The position numbers and the translations under genes are program-made. A stretch of DNA of 64,000 nt from NCBI GenBank assembly GCA_009667805.1, contig CM019063.1, positions 60,124,881 to 60,188,880 on the forward strand, read 5' to 3'. The DNA comes from Leptobrachium leishanense. Taxonomy: Eukaryota > Chordata > Amphibia > Anura > Megophryidae. Positions 23,865-34,261 of this stretch are shown here, piece by piece (position 1 is the stretch's first letter; each line of letters starts with the position of its first letter). The notes under the pieces are model-generated. The model did not search any database. It was not told where the DNA came from and saw only the letters and a program-made list of their open reading frames with translations.

Positions 23865-24295
23865 AATTAATGATATGGGCCTGCCCTGGGGGGGGGGGAT
23901 AATGAATTATATGGGCATGCCCTGGGTGCGGAGAGATTTAATTATATGGGCCTGCCCTGGGGGGTAATTAATTATATGGGCCCGCCCTGGGTGGGATAAT
24001 TCATTATATGGACCTGCCCTTGGTGAGGGGAGAATTAATTATACAGGCCTGCCATGGTGGGGATAATTCATTATGTCCCCCCCCCTTGGGGGGGGAATTA
24101 ATGATATGGGCCTGCCCTGCCGGGATGGAAAAATTTGTTATGTGGGCCTGCCCTTGGGGGGGGGGGATAATGAAATATATGGGCCTGTCCTGAGGGATGG
24201 AAAAATTATAGATATGGACCTGCCCTGGGGGGGGGGGTGGAAAATGAATTATGTGGGGGGGTAATGAATTATGTGGGCATGCCCTGGGGGGGACC
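23865..24295. repeat. G-rich minisatellite inside the hAT element
   Basis: About ten degenerate units of 40-50 bp: ATATGGGCCTGCCCTGGGG with a G run of 4-13, then GGATAATGAATT or GGAATTAATT. Long G runs on one strand make G-quadruplex formation plausible. Open frames over the array are repeat artefacts. Confidence 0.88.
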
Positions 24296-24478
24296 CATTT
24301 TTTTTCTTTTAAATAAAAGCCGTATATGGTTACAGTGGAATGGTTTAACTTATGTGTTTTTGTGCAAGACTTACAGTTTATATACAATTTTTTTGCGTGT
24401 TTTATTAATTAAAGTGGGCCGGTCTGGTTGAAGTCCAGGGTCGATTTTTTTTTGTCCCAGTCCAGCCCCGGTCACATC

Positions 24479-25584
24479 TGACGCATTAGGGACAACTGCT
24501 GCACTGGCTACAAAGTGAGTTAGGTAAGTCAAGTAAAGGGTGCATTAAGAGGGAGTCATCAGGGGTTAATATTTAACCCCTCTATATCCTCACTCCTGTT
24601 TTAATCCTAGAGTATTTCTTGTATGGGGAAGTGATATGATATTTTGTTGTATATGCTGTTTTGTGATACACTTTTAACGACGGATATGTGTTTCTGTTTT
24701 GTCATCGTAGTCTTTTGCTTTCAGGTTCATCCAGTTTTAATTTTTTATATTTTTTTTAACTCTAAATACCGCTAGCAGAATTACACAATTTTACTAATTA
24801 GATATTCACGTTTTTAATTAACTGTCATTCGCTGCTGTAATTTAAACTACTGAATCGGGAATAATATCCCTCATTATTTAAATCAATCGGAATCTGGATT
24901 TATTTACGTTAGATAGAAAATGCACATTTAACCTGCGGAATGTTAGATATTTCGGAGGAAATTCGGCATGTTGTTTTTCAGTTCACCTCCGTGCTCTGTT
25001 TAGCAATGCATGTAAAACCTAGCAAGTCATACGGAAGCGTCGTAATCACAGGATGATTTATTTCTTTTGTTGCCTGAGAGAGGAAATTCCAGATGGCGTT
25101 TGATAAATGAAAAGCACGATTAATCTTTTTTTATTGATTGGATTAGGGATTTAAATAATGGTAACGGATAGAAATGATGCAAACAAAATGAAAAATTAGA
25201 TTGCATTCTTGGTAAAAAAAAAATTATGATTTTTTTCCTCCAAAAGACCTTTTGTAGCTTGTGTGATTAGTATGTAAGCAGTATGGCTGTGTATGACGAT
25301 GAATACTAATCACTTTGTCTCAGTACAATTTTTTCACATGTTTGCGCAAGCGGCTGCAGATTGTGTCTGATAATCTAATTCCCCACTAAATTTAATTAAT
25401 CGTGTACCCTCAATAGCTTCCATATCTCAGGATTGATTTAATTCAGCTCAATTACTTAATTTTACAGATTTTTCTATTACATTCAGCTAGTTTTCGATCC
25501 GGTAGGTTTAATTAAGTGCTTACCGGTCCTTTGGTTCCCATTAAAAAAATTTGCAATAAATATTAGAACTTGCGCCATTACTTA
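24479..25584. other. No recognisable element
   Basis: 1.1 kb of AT-rich sequence with no supported gene or repeat boundary. Confidence 0.45.
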
Positions 25585-26769
25585 CAGGGTTATTCAGAGT
25601 CACGTTCGTTCACTTTTCGTTCCCTGCACTTCGGGGCGAGTAGGCGATTCCTAGTTTGCCGACCCTGCAGTGTATTCAACAAGCACCGCAGGCCCCTGTA
25701 GTGCAGGGAATACTTGCCGCAAACCCGCGGAACACTCACTGAACCCTCACCCAATACTCACCGAACACTAGCCGAAAACCCACAGAAACTGCTGCAAAAA
25801 ACAAGCCGAATACACCGGAAAAATCTGAGCAGCCGCCGGAAAAAGCCGACACGCAGACGAACGAGGTGAAAAAAAACCAAACATTTTGATTGAAAGTGTG
25901 AAATTTGAAACGCTGTTTGCAGAAAAACTACTGAACGAAAATGTCTGGAATTCAAACATAAGATCCAATGAATGATAGTAAAAAGGGCTGTTACAGAAAA
26001 ATGAAAAAAAAAATGATTTAAAAAAACAGAAAAAACATTTTGACAAAAAAATCCAAAAAAATGCCTAAAAGATCCTAAAAAAAATCTAAAAATAAAGAGA
26101 CTTTTTACTGCAGAATAAAATGATAAACGGTTTATTAGATATTGCATTAAAACTGGAATATTTTTAACATTGAGGCCCCGTTCACACCTCAGCGTTTTAC
26201 AGCGCTTTCCTGAGTGCTGTAAAATGCTCAACCCTGGAAATCCCATGATTTCCTATGGGGCTGGTTCACACCTGGACGCTTTACAGCCCGCAGGAATGCG
26301 CTGTACGTCCGACGCCCAAAGAAGTGCGGGAGCTTCTTTGGGGCGTATAGCAGTGCGTTCGCGGCCATAGACGTAGACGTGAACGAACTGCAATGCGCGT
26401 TCGCATGTTTTTTCGTATGCGCAATGTGCGCATAAAAGAAACGCACGATCGCACACGTTTGAAAAACGTTGAGGTGTGAACCCAGCCTAAAGCTTATTGG
26501 ATTCGCCTGATTAAACCTGATGAATTAAACCACCGAATGGCAGGGCATTTCACTGACATTCCTCAGCTGTTCAGTGTCTCTGAATAGACGAAGCATTGCT
26601 TCTCTATGGGCACCGAACAGGCACCGTATGTGCAGGCAATTTGCTAGAATTTGGCGTGGCGAATTGCCTGCTCTCTGACTAGCCGAATGGCTCCGAAATG
26701 TCCCCGTTCGCTGAAATTCAGTGTCCGGTTACATTTCGGGCACATTTCGGATCTCTCTGAGTAACCCCC
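25585..26769. mobile_element. CAGGGTTATTCA-family element, copy C4
   Basis: Left end CAGGGTTATTCAGAGTC and right end CTCTCTGAGTAACCCCC. TTA directly precedes and follows the element (25582-25584, 26770-26772 region), supporting a 3-bp TWA-type target duplication. Interior landmarks are in the usual order. A different MITE is nested at 26172-26489. Confidence 0.85.
26172..26489. mobile_element. MITE nested in C4
   Basis: Left GGCCCCGTTCACACCTCAGCG is inverted at the right as CGTTGAGGTGTGAACCCAGCC. CpG-rich and non-coding. It interrupts the family sequence that should read ACATTGAAGCCTATGGG. The GGSC-type ends suggest PIF/Harbinger. Confidence 0.8.
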
Positions 26770-27060
26770 TTAGTTTTGGAATTGTTGGCTTTAGCGATTC
26801 AATTTGAATTTATTGGTAAATATTACGAGCAGAAAGTCGTTGATAAATAGATTTTCAGGCAGGGAAACAGAGAAAATCAGACTGAAACCCTCATTTAAAC
26901 ATTGGATTTTCAAGTATGCATGCAGAGTAATAATCAATAGGATGCTGGTGCAAAGTATGCTTTTTTGATGGCTTTTTGCCAGCCTGCTTTTTTATGAAAA
27001 AGCTTCATTTTTTTCCTTGATTTTCAGCTTTGGACATGTTTTTTGAGATTAAATCAATAT

Positions 27061-27920
27061 TTAATCCCTTCACTACCAAGCAATTTTACTTGAATTTTTT
27101 TTATCATTTAATTGAAACATTGGAAAGCAAATTTAATACTCGAATATAGGGTGGAATACAAATATTGCACATATATTGTTGTTCTGAGAGAATAAAAATC
27201 ATGTAAATGTATAAAATTAAAATCATGTAAATTTGCTAAATTTTTTATATTTATTTTATTCTTTTATCCTTTGCAGAGATATAGTTGGAATGAAAGATTC
27301 TAAACTCCAGATGGTGTCCTTTATCTCGCGCAAGTTCACCAGTGGTCTGCATTTTCATCTTACAGGCAGAAATGGCCTTTGTGTCAAATACTATAACTGT
27401 GCTAAAGATAGATAATATGAATGTTGCGATCTCCTGTTTATTGGGATTTGTAGTGATCATAATGAGATTATTTGCAATACAGATTCCAAAAAATGCCAAC
27501 AAAATATAGGAATAATATCTGTATGTGGGATAATGCCTGTATATGGAAATTACAGTAACACCTTGTATCTGTACTGTACATGGATTTTCAGTCATTATAA
27601 CCCCCTGAATCTTATCCCTGTACAGCAGTGAGTGACCCCAGAGCTCTCCCTGTATTCTGCCCTCTCCCTGGCTGTTGTACTGTAACAGTAATGTGTTTGA
27701 ACTTTTTGTTACAGTGAGGTTTGGCGCTGTTATTTGCAGCATGTTTTATTTCTCCCAAGGGTGACTCCCAAGTCAGTGGATTTTATTTTTCCTTCAGGGG
27801 ACACACTAATTTTTTTTTAAAAAAAAGTGTGAAACTGGGCTTTTGATATGGTAATGAGTGCTTTTCAATTTATCACAATGCAAGAGCGAGCTAACTCAAT
27901 TTTGGCAGTGAAAGGGTTAA
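27061..27920. mobile_element. TTAA-flanked DNA element, copy F1
   Basis: The left terminus TTAATCCCTTCACTACC and right terminus GGCAGTGAAAGGGTTAA form an inverted repeat with TTAA at both edges, as for piggyBac- or Kolobok-type insertions. The interior shares about 600 bp with F2 (CCTTTGTGT, TAGTGATCATAATGAGATTA, CTGTACAGCAGT, GTGACCCCAGAG). A 163-codon minus-strand frame (27251-27742) is interrupted in F2, so I do not call it a gene. Confidence 0.75.
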
Positions 27921-28119
27921 GGCCAGGGTCAGACGAACGCATTTCTGACGTCCAGCGTCAAAACGTACGTTGGTGCGTGCGAACGCATTTTTTCACGGAA
28001 TACGCGAAAGCGGTCAGACGATGCGCAATTCTGGACGTATTTCATGACGGAGCTGTAAAAAAATAGAAAAATTCGATGAATCTAATTAATTGATGAATGA
28101 AAAACATAAGGGGTAGGGT

Positions 28120-28127
28120 TATAAAAA
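28120..28127 (+). promoter_or_regulatory. TATA box of the Harbinger transposase gene
   Basis: TATAAAAA lies 31 bp upstream of the transposase ATG, inside the 5' end of the transposon. If used, transcription would start only a few bases before the ATG. Inferred from sequence alone. Confidence 0.5.
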
Positions 28128-28158
28128 GCCATTTTGGGTATGGTGGCGTTTTTCAAAG

Positions 28159-30442
28159 ATGGATCCAGTACGAGTCTTTGTGTTTGCTGCAATGGGGTAC
28201 CTGTACCTTAAGAGGAAGAGAAAGCGGCGAACCTGGGTTCATCAAATTAACGCTGCCAGACCCACGCATGGACACTTTGTGACGCTGTACAGGCCACTGC
28301 GAGAGAGGGACCCCGTGAAGTTTTTCAACTACATGCGGATGTGCATCCCCTCCTTTGATGAACTGTTGTCGCGGGTACGCGAGCCACTGACCAAGAGGGA
28401 CACCAACTTGAGGGCCGCCATACCACCGGAGGAGATGCTGGTCATCACTTTGCGGTACGTACTGTCAAACACCTGCATACATGACATCGCTGCCAGTCAC
28501 CTGACATGAGTGCATCATGTCTGTAGTCACATGCCCACTGTCACATGCATACACACACACACACACACACAGGCATCACATCACACGTACATAATCATAA
28601 ATGACTCCGACAACAATGTAGACCAAAATAATAATATAATATGAAACATGAAATAAAATAACAGTAATATATTCTCGACATATATTATAACTTGTTAACT
28701 GAAGGTCATGATATATTAAACATGAAACCAAATAACACATGACAAACAAAACTAAAACATATTCATGACATGTATCACAGATCATGATACCGCCGAGCAT
28801 CTGGGTCATGAGGGCCGGTGGTGTGGCTAGAGCAGGACTCCGACTCTGTGTGTGGCCTGGCTCCAGGGGGCATGGCTGGGTGGGTGGACAGCACCTCACT
28901 GGGGAGGGAGAGCCACTGGCATTGGTGGATTGTGGCACAGCATTGTAACCGGCTGCGTGATGGGGACGGGAAAGGATGTCATCCAATATAGCCAGAGATC
29001 TGCGCCGGTACTCCACCTTCTCAGCCTCGCTCATCTTGTTGAGGAGGATCATACAGGAATTGAAGAATGACATATCCATGGAGTCCGCAAGCATGCAGCG
29101 TTGGTGTGGATGGTTGGTTTGAGCCTCCATGAAGGTAACCATGGCCTGCTCCAGGTCTGTAGCTGGTGCCCTTCTCCTCTGTGCAGGTCTGGTGCTGACC
29201 GTTGTTGCGGTACCTGCCACCTGTCCTGTCTCCACATCCTCCTCCAGTTGCGACTCTGCACCACCCCGGTTCACCTCCTCCTGGAGGTCGATGGCTGGTC
29301 GATGCTGCTGACGATACTGCGCGGCTCCTGGGTCCTTCGGAGGAATGACAGTTGCTCCGTGTAGATATATCCACGGACCTTTTTGGAACCAGCTCCAGAG
29401 CGCGCAGCCATGGCTTGCTTCTTCTGCACCCGCGTGTAGTTGTCGCGTACTGTGCGCCATTTGTTCATCGCCTCTTGTGCTGCAAAACATGATGAGTGTG
29501 ACATTAGCTTGTGTTCATGGTATGTGATCATATTCAAACAGTTTTGTTTTGTCTTCTAGGTATCTCGCTAGTGGATGCAGTTTGAAGGATCTGCATTATA
29601 ACTTCCGCATTGGCAGATCAACAGCTGGTGAGATCGTCCGCAAGGTGTGCCAAACCATATGGGAAACCATGAAGGACCAATGTTTGCCAAAACCGACACA
29701 CAAGGCATGTCTAGAAATTGCAGCAGGATTCTGGGAGAGAGCCAACTTTCCAAACTGCCTGGGAGCCGTGGATGGCAAACATGTCCGCATAGTGAAGCCA
29801 CCGCACAGTGGCTCACTGTATCAGAATTATAAACATTACTTTTCCATTGGCCTACTGGCGGTGGCAGATGCCAACTATAGTTTCGTCTATGTGGATGTCG
29901 GTTCATACGGCAAGGACTCTGACTCCACACTGTTCAGGAACTCCACACTGTGGAATGAAATTGAGAGTGGGACCGTGAACATCCCCAGAGCCGCACCATT
30001 GCCTGGCAGTGACGTGTCAGTCCCCTATGCCTTCGTGGGTGATGAAGCATTCGGCCTATCCACACACCTCCTAAGGCCCTACTCAGGGACACACCTGAAT
30101 GTGAAGAAGCGGGTTTTTAATTATAGGCTGTCGTGGGCGAGACGGTATGTGGAGTGTAGCTTTGGCATACTGACCAACAAGTGGAGGATTTTACATAGAC
30201 CGCTGGATGTACAGGTTGAATTCTGTGTGGATATAGTCAAATGCTGTTGCATCCTACATAATTATGTGCGTGCCAGGGATGGTTTTAATTTTGATGATAC
30301 CCTCACAGTTGTCGGTCTTGAAGATGATGTGAACGATGACATCATAGCTTTGAATAGATACAGCAACAGGTTTCGCGATGCTCTGTCTAATTATTTTACG
30401 AGTGATGCAGGTCAGGTGCCCTGGCAGCTGGGGAGCATTTGA
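28159..30442 (+). CDS. PIF/Harbinger (HARBI1-like) DDE transposase, two exons
   Basis: Exon 1 is 28159-28454, the intron 28455-29559 (GTACGT donor, TTCTAG acceptor) and exon 2 29560-30442. Joined, they give 392 codons with no stop; the junction restores the family motif ITLRYLASG. The ATG at 28159 follows AAAG and a TATA box. The catalytic triad is visible: Asp170 in GAVDGKH, Asp220 in KDSDSTLF (Asp218 is an alternative) and Glu297 in YVECSFGIL. GDEAF (Asp260) and the KKRVFNYRLSWARR segment are also family-typical. The protein should cut and join transposon ends at TWA sites with the help of the MADF-type partner. The first 60 residues are basic and may hold a nuclear signal (KRKRKRR at about 20-26). 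The intron contains the partner gene's exon 2 on the opposite strand. This is the only long intact reading structure in the window, suggesting a young element. Confidence 0.92.
28549..28571. repeat. (CA)n microsatellite
   Basis: About eleven CA dinucleotides in the transposase intron, 3' of the partner gene. Confidence 0.9.
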
Positions 30443-30719
30443 GATTTCACCCCAATGATTACATATTTGTTTTTATTATTATTATTGAGATTTACATGTA
30501 TGGGATTATGATTAAAATAATCAAATACTCACTCTGGATGTGCTGTTCTTTCTCGGACCACGTATCATAATCGGGGTACACGACACGGGACACCACGACC
30601 CATGCGCTGGCCTTCTTCACCTTATCTTTGTACCTCTCGCAGGCCGTGTCCCATATCTCAGGATGCTCCCCCACAGCGCTGATCAGCCTCTCCACATCGA
30701 TCTCTGGTCCAGCAGACAT
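28576..30719 (-). pseudogene. Harbinger MADF/Myb-like partner protein, two exons, one frameshift
   Basis: Exon 1 runs from ATG at 30719 to 30533, followed by a GTGAGT donor. The acceptor TTTTGCAG ends at 29480 and exon 2 starts at 29479. Joined, the start forms a MADF-type DNA-binding domain: LISAVGEHPEIWD, DKVKKASAWVVV, then EAMNKWRTVRDNYTR and YIYTEQLSFL. This frame stops at 29271-29273 in an AGG run. The adjacent frame then stays open to 28576 and holds an acidic segment, a basic PAQRRRAP patch and a BESS-like helix (MSFFNSCMILLNKM, EAEKVEYRRR, near 29005-29070). One indel near 29274-29290 therefore most likely breaks the gene. The family role is binding transposon DNA and helping the transposase into the nucleus. 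The frame's last 60 or so codons look non-coding, so the true stop may lie upstream of 28576. The intron holds transposase exon 2. Confidence 0.8.
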
Positions 30720-31119
30720 TTTCGACGGTCGCAGGTACACTCCAACAAAACCTGGAAACTTTGGCTGTTTGGACGTGATGTAGGCCGCACAATAGCAGCG
30801 TCTGACGTCTCCTAATCACGCACACACGCTGCTATGCGGCCGCAGCGCACTCTGTACGTCTGTACTAGCGGTACACGTTGTACGAAAAATGCGTTCAGTT
30901 GGCCGGTTGCGTGGCGTGGACGCACTTTTGTACGCCCGTACTGCGTATATTGGCCGTCATTGGCCGTCATGTGCTGCTACTACGGCCGTGATTTAGTGCG
31001 CCTGCACGCGCGTTCGCACTGCCCCAGTCTGACCCTAGCCTTAAAGAATAACCTCCCAGACACCATCAAATCTTTCCCCAGTCTAAAGTCACTCAAGAGC
31101 TCCTTACTAACATACCTCA

Positions 31120-31545
31120 ACACAGAATGCACCTGTAAACATGTAACATAGTGACTATATACAGAATGCACCTGTAAACATGTAACACAGTGACTACATA
31201 CAGAATGCACCTGTAAACATGTAACACAGTGACTACATACAGAATGCACCTGTAAACATGTAACACAGTGACTACATACAGAATGCACCTGTAAACATGT
31301 AACACAGTGACTACATACAGAATGCACCTGTAAACATGTAACATAGTGACTATATACAGAATGCACCTGTAAACATGTAACACAGTGACTACATACAGAA
31401 TGCACCTGTAAACATGTAACACAGTGACTACATACAGAATGCACCTGTAAACATGTAACATAGTGACTATATACAGAATGCACCTGTAAACATGTAACAC
31501 AGTGACTACATACAGAATGCACCTGTAAACATGTAACACAGTGAC
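31120..31545. repeat. 39-bp VNTR, first part
   Basis: About eleven nearly identical units: GTGACTACATACAGAATGC followed by ACCTGTAAACATGTAACACA. Variants ACACAG/ACATAG and CTACATAC/CTATATAC alternate in blocks. The first unit includes the RT stop codon. Because 39 is divisible by 3, long minus-strand frames are artefacts. Confidence 0.95.
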
Positions 31546-31969
31546 ATAGGTGTGCGCACAGGGTGTGCCTGGTGTGCCCAGGCACACCCTAATGTTGGGT
31601 AAAGGATTCATCTTTAACCCCCTACATAGGTATTTTGGATGTTCCTTATCAGTTTCATGATAAATTACATGAATAGTGACTGTATCTCAGCATAAACATT
31701 GGTTATGCCCATAGGTGTGCACGGGGGTGTGCCTGGTGTGCCCAAGAAGAAGATGAAGAGGTCCTTTTTCACCTCCTACATTGACATTTTAGATGTCCCT
31801 TATCTGGTTCATGATAAATAACATTAAAACGGACTTTATCTCTGGTTACAAGCTCATTGTTTTGAATGAAAAATGTAAGTTTTTTGCAAAAACATCTAAA
31901 CTTTAGTTTTCAGTTAATAAATGTTCTATAGGTGCACACCCTAATGTAATGTGCTGCGCACGCCAGTGC
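31546..31969. mobile_element. hAT-type MITE inside the VNTR
   Basis: ACAGTGAC flanks it at 31538-31545 and 31970-31977, although the VNTR also contains this motif. The ends share GTGCGCA in inverted orientation. Two diverged tandem copies of about 160 bp, each starting ATAGGTGTGC and containing GGGTGTGCCTGGTGTGCCC, form the left part. It is non-coding. Confidence 0.75.
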
Positions 31970-32450
31970 ACAGTGACTACATACAGAATGCACCTGTAAA
32001 CATGTAACACAGTGACTACATACAGAATGCACCTGTAAACATGTAACATAGTGACTATATACAGAATGCACCTGTAAACATGTAACACTGTGACTATATA
32101 CAGAATGCACCAGTAAACATTTAACATAGTGACTACATACAGAATGCACCTGTAAACATGTAACACAGTGACTACATACAGAATGCACCTGTAAACATGT
32201 AACATAGTGACTATATACAGAATGCACCTGTAAACATGTAACATAGTGACTATATACAGAATGCACCTGTAAACATGTAACCTAGTGACTATATACAGAA
32301 TGCACCTGTAAACATGTAACCTAGTGACTATATACAGAATGCACCTGTAAACATGTAACATAGTGACTATATACAGAATGCACCTGTAAACATGTAACAT
32401 AGTGACTATATACAGAATGCACCTGTAAACATGTAACACAATGACTATTT
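31970..32450. repeat. 39-bp VNTR, second part
   Basis: About twelve more units of the same 39-bp repeat, slightly more varied (ACCTAG, ACACTG and TTTAACATAG variants). Confidence 0.95.
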
Positions 32451-32633
32451 CCTACATATTTATTTTCTGTTAATCTGTATATTTGTGGGTTTTGTTTTAA
32501 TATCTTGCATTTATTACTTTGTATTTCTGTAACACTTCAATGTTCTTGAACCCAGGACATACTTGAAAACGAGAGAAATCTCAATGTATCCTTCCTGGTA
32601 AAATCCTTTATAAATTAATAAATAAATAAATAT

Positions 32634-33491
32634 CGGTCAAACGCACAGATTTTCACTGACCCTGCGGTGTATTCAGCAAGCAACACGGTTCCCCCGCAGT
32701 GCAGGGAAAACCTGCTGCAAACCTGCAGAACACTCGCCGCAAACCGGCCGAACATTAACCAAACACTCACCGAAACCCACACAGAACCGCTGGATTAACC
32801 CCGCTGTACACGTTGGAGAAACCCGAGCAGCCGCCAATCACAGCGCAGAGCAGCCGCCGGAATAACCCGACACCGCAGACGAATGGAGTGAGCAAAAAAA
32901 AAAAAACAGTACGCTTGAATGTTTGAAAAGTGAAACGCTGTTTGCAAAGAAAATACAGAACAAAAAAGTCTGAAATTTACATATAAAATCCAATGAATGA
33001 TAATAAAAAGGGCTGTTAGAGAAAAAAGAAAAAACGATTAAAAAAAATAAACTGATTTTTTTTTCACAAAAACAATCACGAAAAATGCCTAAAAGATCCT
33101 AAAAAAAACTATGTCAAAGAGACTTTTTACTGCAGAATATTATAATCAACGGTTTATTAGATATGAGTTAAAATGGGAATAATTTTGACTTTGAAGCCTA
33201 TGGGATTTGCCTGAATAAACCTGCCGCATGAAACCACAGAACAGCAGGGCAATTCGGCAACTTTTCACTGCTGGTTTTTGTTCTCTGAATAGACAAAGCA
33301 TTGCTTCTCTATGGGGATTTCACTGCTCTCAAACAGGCACCGAACAGGCACCGTATGTTCAGGCAATTCGCCAGGATTTGGCGAACTGCCTGCTCTCTGA
33401 ATAGCCGAATGGCCAGGAAAAGTAACCGTACGCTGAATTTCACTGTTCGGTTACCTTTCGGCCACAATTCGGATCTCTTTGAATAATCCTG
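32634..33491. mobile_element. CAGGGTTATTCA-family element, copy C5, left end lost
   Basis: Starts inside the family sequence (CACTGACCCTGCGGTGTATT) right after the L2 tail, and ends with ATCTCTTTGAATAATCCTG. Interior order is as in C6 and C9. Confidence 0.8.
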
Positions 33492-33892
33492 TAGGTCAAA
33501 ATAGCCGAACCAAAAAAAAATCTTCCATTTATCGTACTTTCCAAATCAGCTATTTTGACCTAGAATTTTCACTTCTCCAAAAGTTCTCCAGAGTTTCACC
33601 TTTCTCTGAATAACCCTGATAGTATTTTAGCCCGTTTATGCCACTGCATAGGAAACTTGAAATATATGCAAGTCAGTCTGATCCTGCCTTTAGAATGTAG
33701 TCAGAACTGAAATGCCAGACAAATGTCTTTTGTATGGGATGGCAACTCCCGATGGTCATTCTTGACCAGAGTTTGCACTAATCAGGGAGGTGTAGCCAAT
33801 ACCAAGATAAGGACCACAATATTTCACTGATAAGTGATTGTGGAAAACAAAAATAGCTTTGAGAGAGTAGAGAAAATGGACAAGCATCATAC
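33492..33892. other. Small foldback and a stray terminal repeat
   Basis: TAGGTCAAAATAGC at 33492-33505 is inverted at 33549-33562, a 71-bp foldback. CTCTGAATAACCCTG at 33604-33618 is a lone CAGGGTTATTCA-family terminus. The rest to 33892 is unrecognised. Confidence 0.6.
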
Positions 33893-34211
33893 CAGGTTGA
33901 GTATCCCTTATCCAAAAATTCAGAAATCTGAAATTTTCCGAATTTCCAATTTTGTTTTTTGTGTCAACGTGATACCAAGAACAGAAAATTTGACATGTGT
34001 AATGGGGTGAAGGGTGGGTTAAAATATTGCATAAATTGCCCTTAGGGCTGTGCTTATAAGGCGTGTATGAAACATAAATTCATTTCCTGTTTAGACTTGG
34101 ATTCTATCCCCAAGATAGCTCATTACAATATGCAAATATATGAAAAAAATCCAAAATCCCAAACCTTCTAGTCCAAAGCATTTCAGATGAGAAATATTCA
34201 CCCTAGACCTG
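33893..34211. mobile_element. TIR element with GTTGAGTATCCCTTATCC end
   Basis: Left CAGGTTGAGTATCCCTTATCC-type end. The right end, read inverted, is CAGGTCTAGGGTGAATA followed by TCTCATCTGAAATGC. Interior TTGGATTCTATCCCCAAGAT matches a widespread vertebrate DNA element; its superfamily is not assigned here. Non-coding, 319 bp. Confidence 0.65.
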
Positions 34212-34261
34212 TTGTTTGTTAAGTCCCTGCTAAGATCTTAATTTATTTTTAAACTTACCTT

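Larger units (their letters stand above)
23173..24470 (+). mobile_element. hAT element with perfect 8-bp target duplication
   Basis: GTCACATC lies immediately before (23165-23172) and after (24471-24478) the element. The element starts CAGGCATGTACTGGCC and ends CCCAGTCCAGCCCCG, an imperfect inverted pair. There is no transposase. It contains a full-length SINE (23543-23748) and a G-rich minisatellite (about 23865-24295). Confidence 0.9.
27921..31040 (+). mobile_element. PIF/Harbinger transposon, apparently autonomous
   Basis: 3.12 kb with ends GGCCAGGGTCAGAC and GTCTGACCCTAGCC. TTAA lies on both sides; the exact 3-bp duplication (TTA or TAA) is ambiguous because the left TTAA is also the end of F1. 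It encodes a DDE transposase (+) and a MADF-type protein (-), the two-gene set expected of this superfamily. The two genes are interleaved. Two short derivatives are present in the window (20080-20504, 34434-34859). The right boundary cuts an L2 LINE. Confidence 0.92.
31041..32628 (+). mobile_element. L2-like LINE 3' end with expanded tandem repeat
   Basis: The first 110 bp encode the C-terminus of an L2-type RT (NLPDTIKSFPSLKSLKSSLL, ending with a stop at 31149-31151). The end is GAAAACGAGAGAAATCTC, AATGTATCCTTCCTGG, TTTATAAATTAATAAATAAA, the L2-like 3' tail also used by the SINEs. Between them is a 39-bp tandem array interrupted by a hAT-type MITE. Everything 5' of 31041 is missing, cut by the Harbinger element. 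Confidence 0.8.

Noticed and set aside
23749..24431. Coding frames over 23749-24431
   Set aside because: They follow the G-rich minisatellite and change phase with it.
27251..27742. 163-codon minus-strand membrane-like protein in F1
   Set aside because: The corresponding part of F2 has stops and frame changes, and no family motif is recognisable. Kept only as an observation.
30980..32439. Minus-strand frames with VHSVCSHCVTCLQ- and LHVYRCILY-type repeats
   Set aside because: Produced by the 39-bp VNTR (13 codons per unit). Two phases are open at once.
31120..32450. CRISPR-like array of regularly spaced repeats
   Set aside because: Units are contiguous 39-bp copies without unique spacers, and the context is a vertebrate LINE.
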